DNA of 30,267 nt from DATAVK01 sp036267755 (lineage in GTDB: Bacteria > Actinomycetota > Actinomycetes > JAFAQI01), in contig DATAVK010000070.1 of NCBI GenBank assembly GCA_036267755.1, positions 1 to 30,267 on the forward strand, given 5' to 3'. Of the stretch, positions 23,523-29,894 are shown in pieces. Both the position numbers and the translations under genes were made by a program. The stretch's first letter is position 1. Every line of letters starts with the position of its first letter. Under the pieces are notes generated by a model. That model worked only from the letters and a program-made list of their open reading frames with translations. It had not been told where the DNA came from and ran no database searches.

Positions 23523-24289
23523 TGGGACTGCTCGACGGGAAGACCGTCCTGGTGACGGGCGTGCTGACCGAGGCGTCGATCGCGTTTCGGGTGGCCCAGA
23601 TCGCGCAGGAGCAGGGCGCATCGGTAGTGCTGACAGGAGTGGGGCGCAGCCGTTCGTTGACGACGCGGATCGCCAACCGGCTGCCGGCGCCGGCGCCGGT
23701 CGTCCCGCTGGACGTCACCGACGTCTCGGAACTGGAGGGCCTCGAAGCGGCTGTCCGGGAGCACGCGGACTCACTCGACGGCGTGCTCCACGCGATCGGC
23801 TTCGCTCCGGCATCGGCACTTGGCGGCGGCTTCATGGACGCGCCGTGGGAAGACGTGTCGACCGCGGTCCACATCTCGACGTACTCGCTGGTGTCGCTCG
23901 CTCGTGCGGCGCTCCCGCTGATGTCGCAGGGCGGGGCGCTGGTCGGGCTTGACTTCGACGCGACGCGTGCCTGGCCGGCCTACGACTGGATGGGTGTGGC
24001 GAAGGCGGGGCTCGAGTCAGCGACCCGCTACCTCGCTCGCGAACTCGGTCCGCGGGGAGTGCGGGTCAACCTGGTCGCTGCCGGCCCGTTGAAGACGATG
24101 GCCGCTAAGTCGATTCCGGGCTTCGAGGGATTCGAGCAGGTCTGGAAGGAACGTGCGCCACTCGGCTGGGACGTCTCGGACACCGAGCCGGCTGCCCGGG
24201 CCTGCGTCGCGTTGCTCTCGGACTGGTTCCCCGCGACCACGGGCTCGATCGTGCACGTCGACGGCGGGGTCCACGCGGTCGGCGCTTAG
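23522..24289 (+). CDS. fabI: Enoyl-ACP reductase (InhA/FabI type)
   Basis: Enoyl-ACP reductase of 255 residues that completes each elongation cycle using NADH. InhA-type blocks: GLLDGKTVLVTGVLTEASIA at the start, IAQEQGASVVLTG, HAIGFAPAS, LDFDATRAWPAYDWMGVAK, NLVAAGPLKTMA and ALLSDWFPATTGSIVHVDGG. The catalytic Tyr154 and Lys161 are present, as is the Phe of LDFD. At the position of InhA Ser94 this protein has Ala91; E. coli FabI also has Ser there. The substrate-binding loop after NLVAAGP is about ten residues shorter than in InhA, closer to ordinary FabI, which suggests medium rather than very long acyl substrates. It is the last gene of the FAS-II block, and its stop overlaps that of the convergent VOC gene. 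Confidence 0.95.
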   Translation: MGLLDGKTVLVTGVLTEASIAFRVAQIAQEQGASVVLTGVGRSRSLTTRIANRLPAPAPVVPLDVTDVSELEGLEAAVREHADSLDGVLHAIGFAPASALGGGFMDAPWEDVSTAVHISTYSLVSLARAALPLMSQGGALVGLDFDATRAWPAYDWMGVAKAGLESATRYLARELGPRGVRVNLVAAGPLKTMAAKSIPGFEGFEQVWKERAPLGWDVSDTEPAARACVALLSDWFPATTGSIVHVDGGVHAVGA

Positions 24290-24663
24290 TCGGGATCCTG
24301 AGCCGGTTCCTGGTAGAGCCCCAGGATGTTGCCCGCCGGGTCCCGGAACCGTGCCGTGATCTCGGGCGCATCTCCACCGATCGGCTGCACGATCTCGCCG
24401 CCCGCAGCGGTGACCAGCTCCATCGTCGCGGCAACGTCGTCGACCATGACGTACACGAGCAGGCCCGGATCTGCCGCGGCTGGTCGCCCGGTCACCCAGC
24501 TGCCGCTCACCTCACCCACCGAGTCATCGAACGCAAGCTGCCCATCGCCGCGTTTGCGGCTCTCCCACCCGAACACCGCTTCGTAGAACGCGGCCGACTG
24601 ATCGACGTCGGTGGCGGGCAGCTCGAGGTAGCAGATCTTCCCGTTTCCGATGGTCGGTGGCAT
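24286..24663 (-). CDS. VOC-family (glyoxalase/bleomycin-resistance-like) protein
   Basis: A 125-residue vicinal-oxygen-chelate protein with two beta-alpha-beta-beta-beta modules: KICYLELPATDVDQSAAFYE with GWESRKRGDGQLAF, and LVYVMVDDVAATMELVTAAG with ITARFRDPAGNILGLYQEP. This resembles the 'CFP-30/YdhR-like' VOC group of unknown substrate. ATG 24663 follows GGGAGG at 24671-24676. It begins 12 bases after the DUF222-HNH stop, so it is probably transcribed from the same LexA-type promoter. Its stop overlaps the fabI stop on the other strand by 4 bases. The function is unknown beyond the fold. Confidence 0.85.
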   Translation of the reverse strand: MPPTIGNGKICYLELPATDVDQSAAFYEAVFGWESRKRGDGQLAFDDSVGEVSGSWVTGRPAAADPGLLVYVMVDDVAATMELVTAAGGEIVQPIGGDAPEITARFRDPAGNILGLYQEPAQDPD

Positions 24664-24670
24664 GTCGGTT

Positions 24671-24676
24671 CCTCCC
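24671..24676 (-). promoter_or_regulatory. Ribosome binding site GGGAGG of the VOC gene
   Basis: GGGAGG on the minus strand lies 7 bases before ATG 24663 and touches the stop codon of the HNH gene, supporting translation from a shared transcript. Confidence 0.6.
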
Positions 24677-26157
24677 TAGGCCGCAGCCCGATCCTGCCAG
24701 TAGTTGGCGTAGCAAGCCTCGTCGAATCGAGCCCATAGCGCGGCTTCGATGAGGTGCTCGGCGTGCTCGCGGTCTTCGTTGTCCAGTGGCGGCGGATCAC
24801 CGGGTGGGATGCCGTTGTCCTCATCGATCCCGTCTCCCGTCTCGGCATCGATCGGATAGACGCCGGGGCATTCAACCATCGGATAGGGATCGTCGGGTGG
24901 CGTCAGGTCGGTGACCGGCTGGACCGGTGCAGCGCGGGTGTAGCTGTACCCGAAACGAGAGGTCCAGGTCTCGGATCCGTCGGGATGTCGGTCGACGCGC
25001 CAGAGCTTCTCGGTCTTGAGATTGTGGTGGGTGCGGCACAGCGCGTGGAGGTTCGCCCGGTTGGTGGGACCTCGCTCGTCGAAGTCGACGGCGTGGTCGA
25101 GATCGCAGCGAATCGCGCGACGGGTGCAGCCCGGGAACCGGCAGGTCTGGTCGCGCGCCTGGATAAAACGGCGCAGCGATGCGGTCGGCCGGTAGGCCTG
25201 ATGACCGAGATCCAAGGTCGCGTGAGTCAGCGGGTCGGTGATGAGCCGCCGCCAGGTGGCGTCACCGGCCAACGCGCGGGCGGTCTCGTCGCTGATCGGC
25301 CCGTAGCCGGCAAGCTCGCCGGGTTGGCGGGACAGACCGAGCAGGGTCGCGAGGTCGATCTGCACCAGTAGCTGCACCGGAGGCTTCGCCGCCTGCTCGC
25401 CGAGAACCAGCTGCGCGAGTGCGGCGACCCGAAGCACACCGATCGGGCGAGCATCACCGTCGGTCTTCCACCCGGCGGCCCGGCTCTCGATCGCGTCCAT
25501 CACCGCCCGGGCGGTGACGGCATCGCCGGTGGCGATCAGCGAGGCCATCTCGTTGTCTTCGCCGTACAGCCGGACGTCGGAGGAGATCTCCTTGGCCTTC
25601 TCGGCCCGGTCGGCGGCTCCGTCGGGGTCGGCCGCCATGAGCGCTCGCCGGGCCGCGCGGCGCAGCTGTGCCGGTGTCCAGCCTTCCGCGATTGCCTGCG
25701 GCAGCACCGCCGCCTCGACCTGCTTCGAGAGCTCGCGAGTCGCGCCCGCGAGCGCGGCCGCCAGGGCCTTCACGTGCGCCAGCGCGACGGTCCCGGCGTT
25801 CAGTGCCTCCCAGCACAGCGGCAACCGGTCTCGCACCTGCAGCATCAGGCCCATCTCGCTGCCCGTGCTCATCTCCGAGATATGCGTCATCGCCGCCACC
25901 TCATGGATCACCAGCCGTGGCGCATCGCTCTCGTCGGTCGCGGTGGCGTCGGACAGCGCCCGCATCGCCTGAGCATCGGTCCATGCCCGCTGACGGGTCC
26001 ACTGCGCCACTACCCGAACCGCGTCGGCCTCGGAGACGGGCACCGACTGCAACTCGACGAGCGCAGCCGCCAGCTCCGGACCTGGCGGCAGGATCGCCAG
26101 CCGGTCAAGCTGAGCACCCGACTCGGCGTAGACCTCGTCGAGGGACTCGTCGTGCAT
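24676..26157 (-). CDS. DUF222 / HNH endonuclease-domain protein (13E12 repeat type)
   Basis: A 493-residue protein with the DUF222 region (about residues 20-320, mostly helical, Ala-rich) followed by a C-terminal HNH nuclease domain. The nuclease core is visible as CRFPGC (Cys339, Cys344), DLDH with His355, the Asn-containing NRANLHALC and RTHHNLK; these residues bind zinc and the catalytic metal. A long acidic, Pro-rich C-terminal tail follows. ATG 26157 is chosen because a consensus promoter lies immediately upstream, overlapping the longer GTG-26214 reading frame. This family is multicopy in many actinobacteria, and some mycobacterial members are known SOS genes; its DNA substrate is unknown. 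A perfect LexA-type box 3 bases before the start predicts DNA-damage induction. Confidence 0.9.
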   Translation of the reverse strand: MHDESLDEVYAESGAQLDRLAILPPGPELAAALVELQSVPVSEADAVRVVAQWTRQRAWTDAQAMRALSDATATDESDAPRLVIHEVAAMTHISEMSTGSEMGLMLQVRDRLPLCWEALNAGTVALAHVKALAAALAGATRELSKQVEAAVLPQAIAEGWTPAQLRRAARRALMAADPDGAADRAEKAKEISSDVRLYGEDNEMASLIATGDAVTARAVMDAIESRAAGWKTDGDARPIGVLRVAALAQLVLGEQAAKPPVQLLVQIDLATLLGLSRQPGELAGYGPISDETARALAGDATWRRLITDPLTHATLDLGHQAYRPTASLRRFIQARDQTCRFPGCTRRAIRCDLDHAVDFDERGPTNRANLHALCRTHHNLKTEKLWRVDRHPDGSETWTSRFGYSYTRAAPVQPVTDLTPPDDPYPMVECPGVYPIDAETGDGIDEDNGIPPGDPPPLDNEDREHAEHLIEAALWARFDEACYANYWQDRAAA

Positions 26158-26160
26158 GAG

Positions 26161-26176
26161 TCGAACATATGTTCGA
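26161..26176. promoter_or_regulatory. SOS box (LexA operator), perfect 16-bp palindrome
   Basis: TCGAACATATGTTCGA is a perfect palindrome and fits the Gram-positive/mycobacterial LexA consensus GAAC-N4-GTTC with TCGAAC half-sites. It overlaps the -10 element of the HNH promoter, so LexA binding would block polymerase. Confidence 0.88.
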
Positions 26177-26192
26177 GTGACTCGGTTGTCAA
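26164..26192 (-). promoter_or_regulatory. Consensus promoter for the HNH gene, probably leaderless
   Basis: On the minus strand TTGACA (26187-26192, 6 of 6 match) is followed by a 17-bp spacer and TATGTT (26164-26169, 4 of 6 match). Transcription would start about 7 bases downstream, exactly at the A of ATG 26157, so the mRNA would have no leader. No ribosome binding site is present, which fits. Confidence 0.75.
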
Positions 26193-26252
26193 GCCGTTGT
26201 CCACGCTTGTGCACGAGCCGCGAGGCATCATCGCCATCGCAGCGAAAGAGTG

Positions 26253-26861
26253 TCAGACGGGCGGCTCCGGGTTGTACTCGATGCCGCGCCTGACCTCCCG
26301 AGCCCGGTCTTCGCCGGCCAGTCGGCGGACCAGGTGCAACGCCATGTCGATGCCTGCCGACACGCCCGCGGAGGTGATGACGTCACCGTCATCGACGTAC
26401 CGGTCATCGGGTCGCTGAAGCACCGAAGGATCTGCCTCGGCCAGCTCGTCGAATGCCGCCCAGTGGGTCGTCGCGGGCCGATCGGACAAGAGTCCGGCGG
26501 CTGCGTAGACCAGGGACCCCGTGCACACGCTGGTCATGATCGTCGCCGCCTCGCGGGTGTGCCGGATCCACTCGAGGTGGTCGGCGTCGTGCATCAGCGG
26601 TCTCGTGCCTCGGCCACCCGGATGAACAAGGATGTCCAACGCCGGCACGTCGTGCACACTGTGCTGGGCGCCGAGCAGCAGGCCCTTGGCGCCGGTCACA
26701 GCGGCGCCATCGCGCGAGAACGTCGATACGACGTAGCCGTCCTCCGGATGCGTCTGCGTCCACCACGCGAGCACCTCGTACGGTCCGACGGCGTCGAGCT
26801 CCTCGACACCGTCGAACAGCAGGATTCCGATATGCCGCGCGCCACCGTCGTCGTCCGTCAT
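26253..26861 (-). CDS. DJ-1/PfpI-family (GATase1-like) protein
   Basis: A 202-residue member of the class I glutamine-amidotransferase-like superfamily, of the DJ-1/PfpI/isonitrile-hydratase branch. Signature features: HIGILLFDGVEELDAVGPYE at the start, LDILVHPGGRGTRP, and the nucleophile elbow with Cys113 in TSVCTGSLVYAAAG. It then has ITSAGVSAGIDMALHLV near the end. It lacks the AraC DNA-binding domain that some relatives carry, so it is likely an enzyme (isonitrile hydratase, glyoxalase III-like or similar). ATG 26861 overlaps the upstream MFS stop (ATGA). The longer open frame upstream is a shadow of the MFS gene. Confidence 0.88.
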   Translation of the reverse strand: MTDDDGGARHIGILLFDGVEELDAVGPYEVLAWWTQTHPEDGYVVSTFSRDGAAVTGAKGLLLGAQHSVHDVPALDILVHPGGRGTRPLMHDADHLEWIRHTREAATIMTSVCTGSLVYAAAGLLSDRPATTHWAAFDELAEADPSVLQRPDDRYVDDGDVITSAGVSAGIDMALHLVRRLAGEDRAREVRRGIEYNPEPPV

Positions 26862-28060
26862 ACCGGCAGGCTCGCACTTTCCAGCCGCCGACGGCGAGCG
26901 GTCTCGGCCGCCACCGGCGTCGCGAGCATGGCGAGCAGCGGGAACACGGCCGTCACAGCGAATCCGGTGCCGTATCCCGCGACCGTGATCAAAGCACCGA
27001 GCACCGGCGGGGTGAGCGAGGCCGCGATGTTCTGAGCGGTGTTCTGCGTGCCGAGTGCACGCCCGGCCCAGTCGGACCCGGCCAGCTCGGCGACCGCCGT
27101 GAAGCCGAGCCCGTTGTCGGCCACGGTCACGACCGCGCCGACCCCGATAGCCGCGACGGCCAGCACCGACCCCGCCGCCGCACCCAGGCCGAGCGCAAGC
27201 ATCGATGCGGCCGCGGCGAAGGCGACCACACGCATCGGCCCCAGCCGGCTGCCGACGCGATCCGACCAGCGGCCGACCGCGAGCCGTCCCGCCGCACCTG
27301 CCAGCTGGAAGCCGAAGATCAACTGGCCGGCCGATGTCGGCGACCAACCGCGACGGCTGACCAGGTACTCGAGCGCGAAGACCGATACCGCGAACTGCGG
27401 CACGACGAGCAGCGTGCTGGCGCCGTGCAGCCGCCACAAGGTCGGCGTCCGGTACGGCGAGCCCGACACGTGTCCCGGCGTCGATACGGACCGCACCGGG
27501 TCGACGACGAGCAAGGCGACCAGGGCGGCGGTCACGAGACTCAGCCCGGCGGGCACCACGAGTGCCCATCCGAGGCCGTAGTGGTCCGCGACCGGCGGAA
27601 GCACCAACGCCGCGATGCCGACTCCGAGGGGTTGAGCGGTCTGCCGCACCCCCATCGCGGTCCCGCGTTCATGGGCGGCGAACCAGCCGAGCACGACTCG
27701 ACCGGAGGCTGCGTTCACCGATGCGCCGCTGGCACCCGCGAGGCCCAGCAGCACCGCACGCAGGACGATGGGATGGACGACCGCGGCCAGGAGCAGCAGG
27801 ACGCCGGCCATTGCCAGGCCGACCGCCATCACATCCCGCTCGCCCCTGCGATCGGCCACGACTCCCCACGCCACCAGCGTGAACAGCAGACCGATGGTCG
27901 GAGCTGCCACGAACCAGCCGGCCGCCGTCAGCGACAGATGTTCCGAGCGCCGGAGCTCCGGCACCAGCATCGGTACGCCGTACAGAAACACGCAGGTCGA
28001 TGTCTGGGCGGCGAGCCCGATGGCGAGGACCAACCAGCGATTCGGGGCTCGGCGCGACAC
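26858..28060 (-). CDS. Major facilitator superfamily transporter
   Basis: Membrane transporter of 400 residues with about 12 hydrophobic segments. The MFS loop 2-3 motif is present in degenerate form (GVVADRRGERDVMAVGL), as is a second-half equivalent (GRWSDRVGSRLGPM). The segment FAAHERGTAMGVRQTAQPLG is typical of drug- or metabolite-efflux and oxalate/formate-type MFS members. It starts at GTG 28060, 75 bp from the divergent ArsR gene. It is coupled to the PfpI-like gene downstream. The substrate is unknown; the pairing with a small detoxification-type enzyme suggests uptake or efflux of a reactive metabolite, which is inference. Confidence 0.92.
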   Translation of the reverse strand: MSRRAPNRWLVLAIGLAAQTSTCVFLYGVPMLVPELRRSEHLSLTAAGWFVAAPTIGLLFTLVAWGVVADRRGERDVMAVGLAMAGVLLLLAAVVHPIVLRAVLLGLAGASGASVNAASGRVVLGWFAAHERGTAMGVRQTAQPLGVGIAALVLPPVADHYGLGWALVVPAGLSLVTAALVALLVVDPVRSVSTPGHVSGSPYRTPTLWRLHGASTLLVVPQFAVSVFALEYLVSRRGWSPTSAGQLIFGFQLAGAAGRLAVGRWSDRVGSRLGPMRVVAFAAAASMLALGLGAAAGSVLAVAAIGVGAVVTVADNGLGFTAVAELAGSDWAGRALGTQNTAQNIAASLTPPVLGALITVAGYGTGFAVTAVFPLLAMLATPVAAETARRRRLESASLPV

Positions 28061-28110
28061 ACGCTCAACGCTATCGAGGGAGGCAGCGGCGACCGTTGCG
28101 CCGCACCATT

Positions 28111-28128
28111 GGTTGCTCTACAGTAACC
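28111..28128. promoter_or_regulatory. Imperfect 18-bp dyad, candidate ArsR operator
   Basis: GGTTGCTCTACAGTAACC is an imperfect inverted repeat (14 of 18 positions symmetric). It covers the TACAGT (28119-28124) that would be the -10 of the ArsR gene, with a weak -35 (TTGCGC) 17 bp upstream. It lies in the divergent MFS/ArsR intergenic region. Confidence 0.45.
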
Positions 28129-28135
28129 GTTGCCC

Positions 28136-28465
28136 ATGAGCGACCAAACGACTGTGACGACCGACCGGATCCTCGACGCGCTGGGCGAGCCGGCGCGACG
28201 CCGCATCCTCGAACTGCTGGCTTCGGGGCCGACTCCGGTCGGACGTCTCGCCGAGCAGTTACCGGCCGGGAGGCCTGGCGTGAGCAAGCACCTGCGGGTG
28301 CTGTCGGATGCGGGCCTGGTCCAGCGCCGCAGCGTCGGCACCCGCAACCTCTACGCGCTGGCACCCGGCGGGCTCGCCCCGCTGCAACAGTGGTTGACCG
28401 ACACCTGGGACGTCGCTCTGGCGGCGTACGCCGAGCACGTCTCCCGCGAAAGGACAAGCCCATGA
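28136..28465 (+). CDS. ArsR-family winged-helix regulator
   Basis: A 109-residue DNA-binding repressor. ATG 28136 is preferred to the in-frame TTG 28130. The helix-turn-helix is clear: ILDALGEPARRRILELLASG, PVGRLAEQLPAGRPGVSKHL, then RVLSDAGLVQRRSVGTRNLY forming the wing. No Cys-rich metal site (ELCVCDL type) is visible, so this is not a metal sensor. It belongs to the ArsR subgroup that regulates adjacent AHSA1/SRPBCC genes. Its stop overlaps the SRPBCC-YciI gene start (ATGA). Autorepression through the upstream dyad is likely. Confidence 0.92.
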   Translation: MSDQTTVTTDRILDALGEPARRRILELLASGPTPVGRLAEQLPAGRPGVSKHLRVLSDAGLVQRRSVGTRNLYALAPGGLAPLQQWLTDTWDVALAAYAEHVSRERTSP

Positions 28466-29193
28466 CAATGCCTCCGATTCGGCGTGCCGTGATCGTCGAT
28501 GCGCCGCTCGCGAATGCCTTCGCCGTCTTCACCGACGAGTTCGGCGCCTGGTGGCCGGTCGACAACTTCAGCGTCTTCGGCGCCGGCGGATCAGTCGGCA
28601 TCGATGCTGGCGAGATCGTGGAGGTGTCCGCCTCCGGTGAGAAGGCCCACTGGGGCAGCATCACCGAGTGGGAGCCCCCGCACCGGCTTGCCTTCACCTG
28701 GCATCCCGGTCAGCCAGCCGATAGCCCAAGCAGCCGGGTCGAGGTGCGCTTCACCGACCTCGACGATCAGACGCTCGTCGTCCTCGAGCACAGCGGTTGG
28801 GAGGTGTACGACGACCCCGAAGGCGCGCGGGCGAACTACGGAAACGGCTGGCCGACGGTCATCGCGACGTACGCCGAAACCCTTGCGGATCAACCGGATT
28901 TCGTCGTTCTCCAGCATCGCCGCGGCCCAGCTGCGGATCCCGACCAGCCGCTGATCGCGCAGCCGGGCTTCGCCGAGCACCGGGCCTTTCTGTCGCGGCT
29001 CGAGGCACAGGGCCACGTCCTCGCCGCTGGGCCGTTTCCCGAGACCGACGGCGAGGGCATGACGGTGCTCCGACTCCCGCCAGACATCGGTCTCGAAGAG
29101 GCCACGCGGCTCGCGACGGAGGACGACACGAGCGTCGCGTCGGGGTTCCTCACGGTCGAGGTACGTCCCTGGCAAGTGGTGGTCCGGGGCTAG
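28462..29193 (+). CDS. SRPBCC (AHSA1-type) domain fused to a YciI-like domain
   Basis: A two-domain protein of 243 residues from ATG 28462; ATG 28468 is two codons later, and GAAAGGA lies upstream. Residues about 4-142 are a Bet v1/START-like AHSA1 domain: VIVDAPLANAFAVFTDEFGA, then ITEWEPPHRLAFTWHPG and LEHSGWEV. Residues about 148-240 resemble YciI, a ferredoxin-like fold: FVVLQHRRGPA, then EHRAFLSRLEAQGHVLAAGP and GFLTVEVRPWQVV. AHSA1 proteins bind small hydrophobic ligands. YciI proteins have a His/Asp pair, seen here as the His in FAEHRAF. The gene is coupled to the ArsR regulator, suggesting a response to a small molecule. The substrate is unknown. Confidence 0.87.
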   Translation: MTMPPIRRAVIVDAPLANAFAVFTDEFGAWWPVDNFSVFGAGGSVGIDAGEIVEVSASGEKAHWGSITEWEPPHRLAFTWHPGQPADSPSSRVEVRFTDLDDQTLVVLEHSGWEVYDDPEGARANYGNGWPTVIATYAETLADQPDFVVLQHRRGPAADPDQPLIAQPGFAEHRAFLSRLEAQGHVLAAGPFPETDGEGMTVLRLPPDIGLEEATRLATEDDTSVASGFLTVEVRPWQVVVRG

Positions 29194-29211
29194 GACTGGC
29201 ATCGTGGACAC

Positions 29212-29493
29212 ATGGCAACCGCAACCTGGAACGGCACCGTCATCGCCTCGTCTGACGACACGGTCGTCGTGGAGGGCAACCACTACTTCCCTCGCGACGC
29301 CGTCAGCGTCGAGCTGATCGATAGCGACACCCACAGCATCTGTCCCTGGAAGGGCACCGCGAGCTACTACTCGGTGAAGGTGGGCGACGACGTCAACGCC
29401 GACGCCGCCTGGTACTACGACGAGCCGAAGAACGCCGCTGCCGAGATCAAGGACCGCATCGCGTTCTGGCATGGCGTCCAGGTGTCCGACTGA
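29212..29493 (+). CDS. DUF427-family protein
   Basis: A 93-residue single-domain protein from ATG 29212, 18 bases after the SRPBCC-YciI gene. DUF427 features are clear: a beta strand with TVVVEGNHYFPRDAV, the conserved SICPWKGTASYYSVKVG segment with its CPWKG core, then AAWYYDEPKNAA and IKDRIAFWHGVQV. The family is common in actinobacteria; the biochemical role is not established. It may share the ArsR-controlled transcript. Confidence 0.92.
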   Translation: MATATWNGTVIASSDDTVVVEGNHYFPRDAVSVELIDSDTHSICPWKGTASYYSVKVGDDVNADAAWYYDEPKNAAAEIKDRIAFWHGVQVSD

Positions 29494-29546
29494 AGCGCAC
29501 CAGCTCGCAGCCCAGGTTCACACAACGCGGGGTTTCGCGACTGATC

Positions 29547-29873
29547 GTGCTGCTGGGCGGCTCGGGGCTGCTGCACTTCCTGGCACCGGCGCCGTACCGG
29601 AAAATCGTGCCGCCGTCGCTCGGCGATCCCGACCGCTTGGTCAAGGCGAGCGGAGCCGCCGAGCTCGGCTGCGCCGCGCTGCTCGCCGTACCTGCGACGC
29701 GCCGGATCGGCGGCTGGGCGAGCGCCGTACTGTTCGTCGCGGTGTTCCCGGCGAACCTTTACAGCGTCAAGGTGTTCAGCGGGCATCCCGCTGCGAAGGC
29801 GGCGGCGATCGCCCGGCTGCCGTTGCAGCTGCCGATGATCAGTGCCGCCCTCGCGGTTGCTCGCGAGCGCTGA
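29547..29873 (+). CDS. DoxX-like small membrane protein
   Basis: A 108-residue membrane protein with about four helices, of the DoxX/MauE-like group: LLGGSGLLHFLAP, then YRKIVPPSLGDPDRLVKASG, AAELGCAALLAVPATRRIG, and VLFVAVFPANLYSVKVFSG. GTG 29547 is the first usable start in frame. The hydrophobic character begins slightly upstream (VSRLIVLLGG), so a non-standard earlier start cannot be excluded. The gap to DUF427 is 53 bases. DoxX-like proteins are linked to redox or thiol stress in some bacteria, but nothing here shows that role. Confidence 0.75.
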   Translation: MLLGGSGLLHFLAPAPYRKIVPPSLGDPDRLVKASGAAELGCAALLAVPATRRIGGWASAVLFVAVFPANLYSVKVFSGHPAAKAAAIARLPLQLPMISAALAVARER

Positions 29874-29894
29874 GGGCGCGACACAAACTCGCGG

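Noticed and set aside
26158..26214. GTG 26214 as start of the DUF222-HNH gene
   Set aside because: A consensus promoter and SOS box lie between it and ATG 26157, so this part would not be in the transcript.
26862..27569. Long upstream extension of the PfpI-like frame
   Set aside because: It is the out-of-frame shadow of the MFS gene; the DJ-1/PfpI fold starts just after ATG 26861.
29877..29893. Hairpin CGCGA / TCGCG between the convergent DoxX-like and EfeO genes as a terminator
   Set aside because: The stem is only 5 bp with a 7-base loop and no T-tract on either strand.
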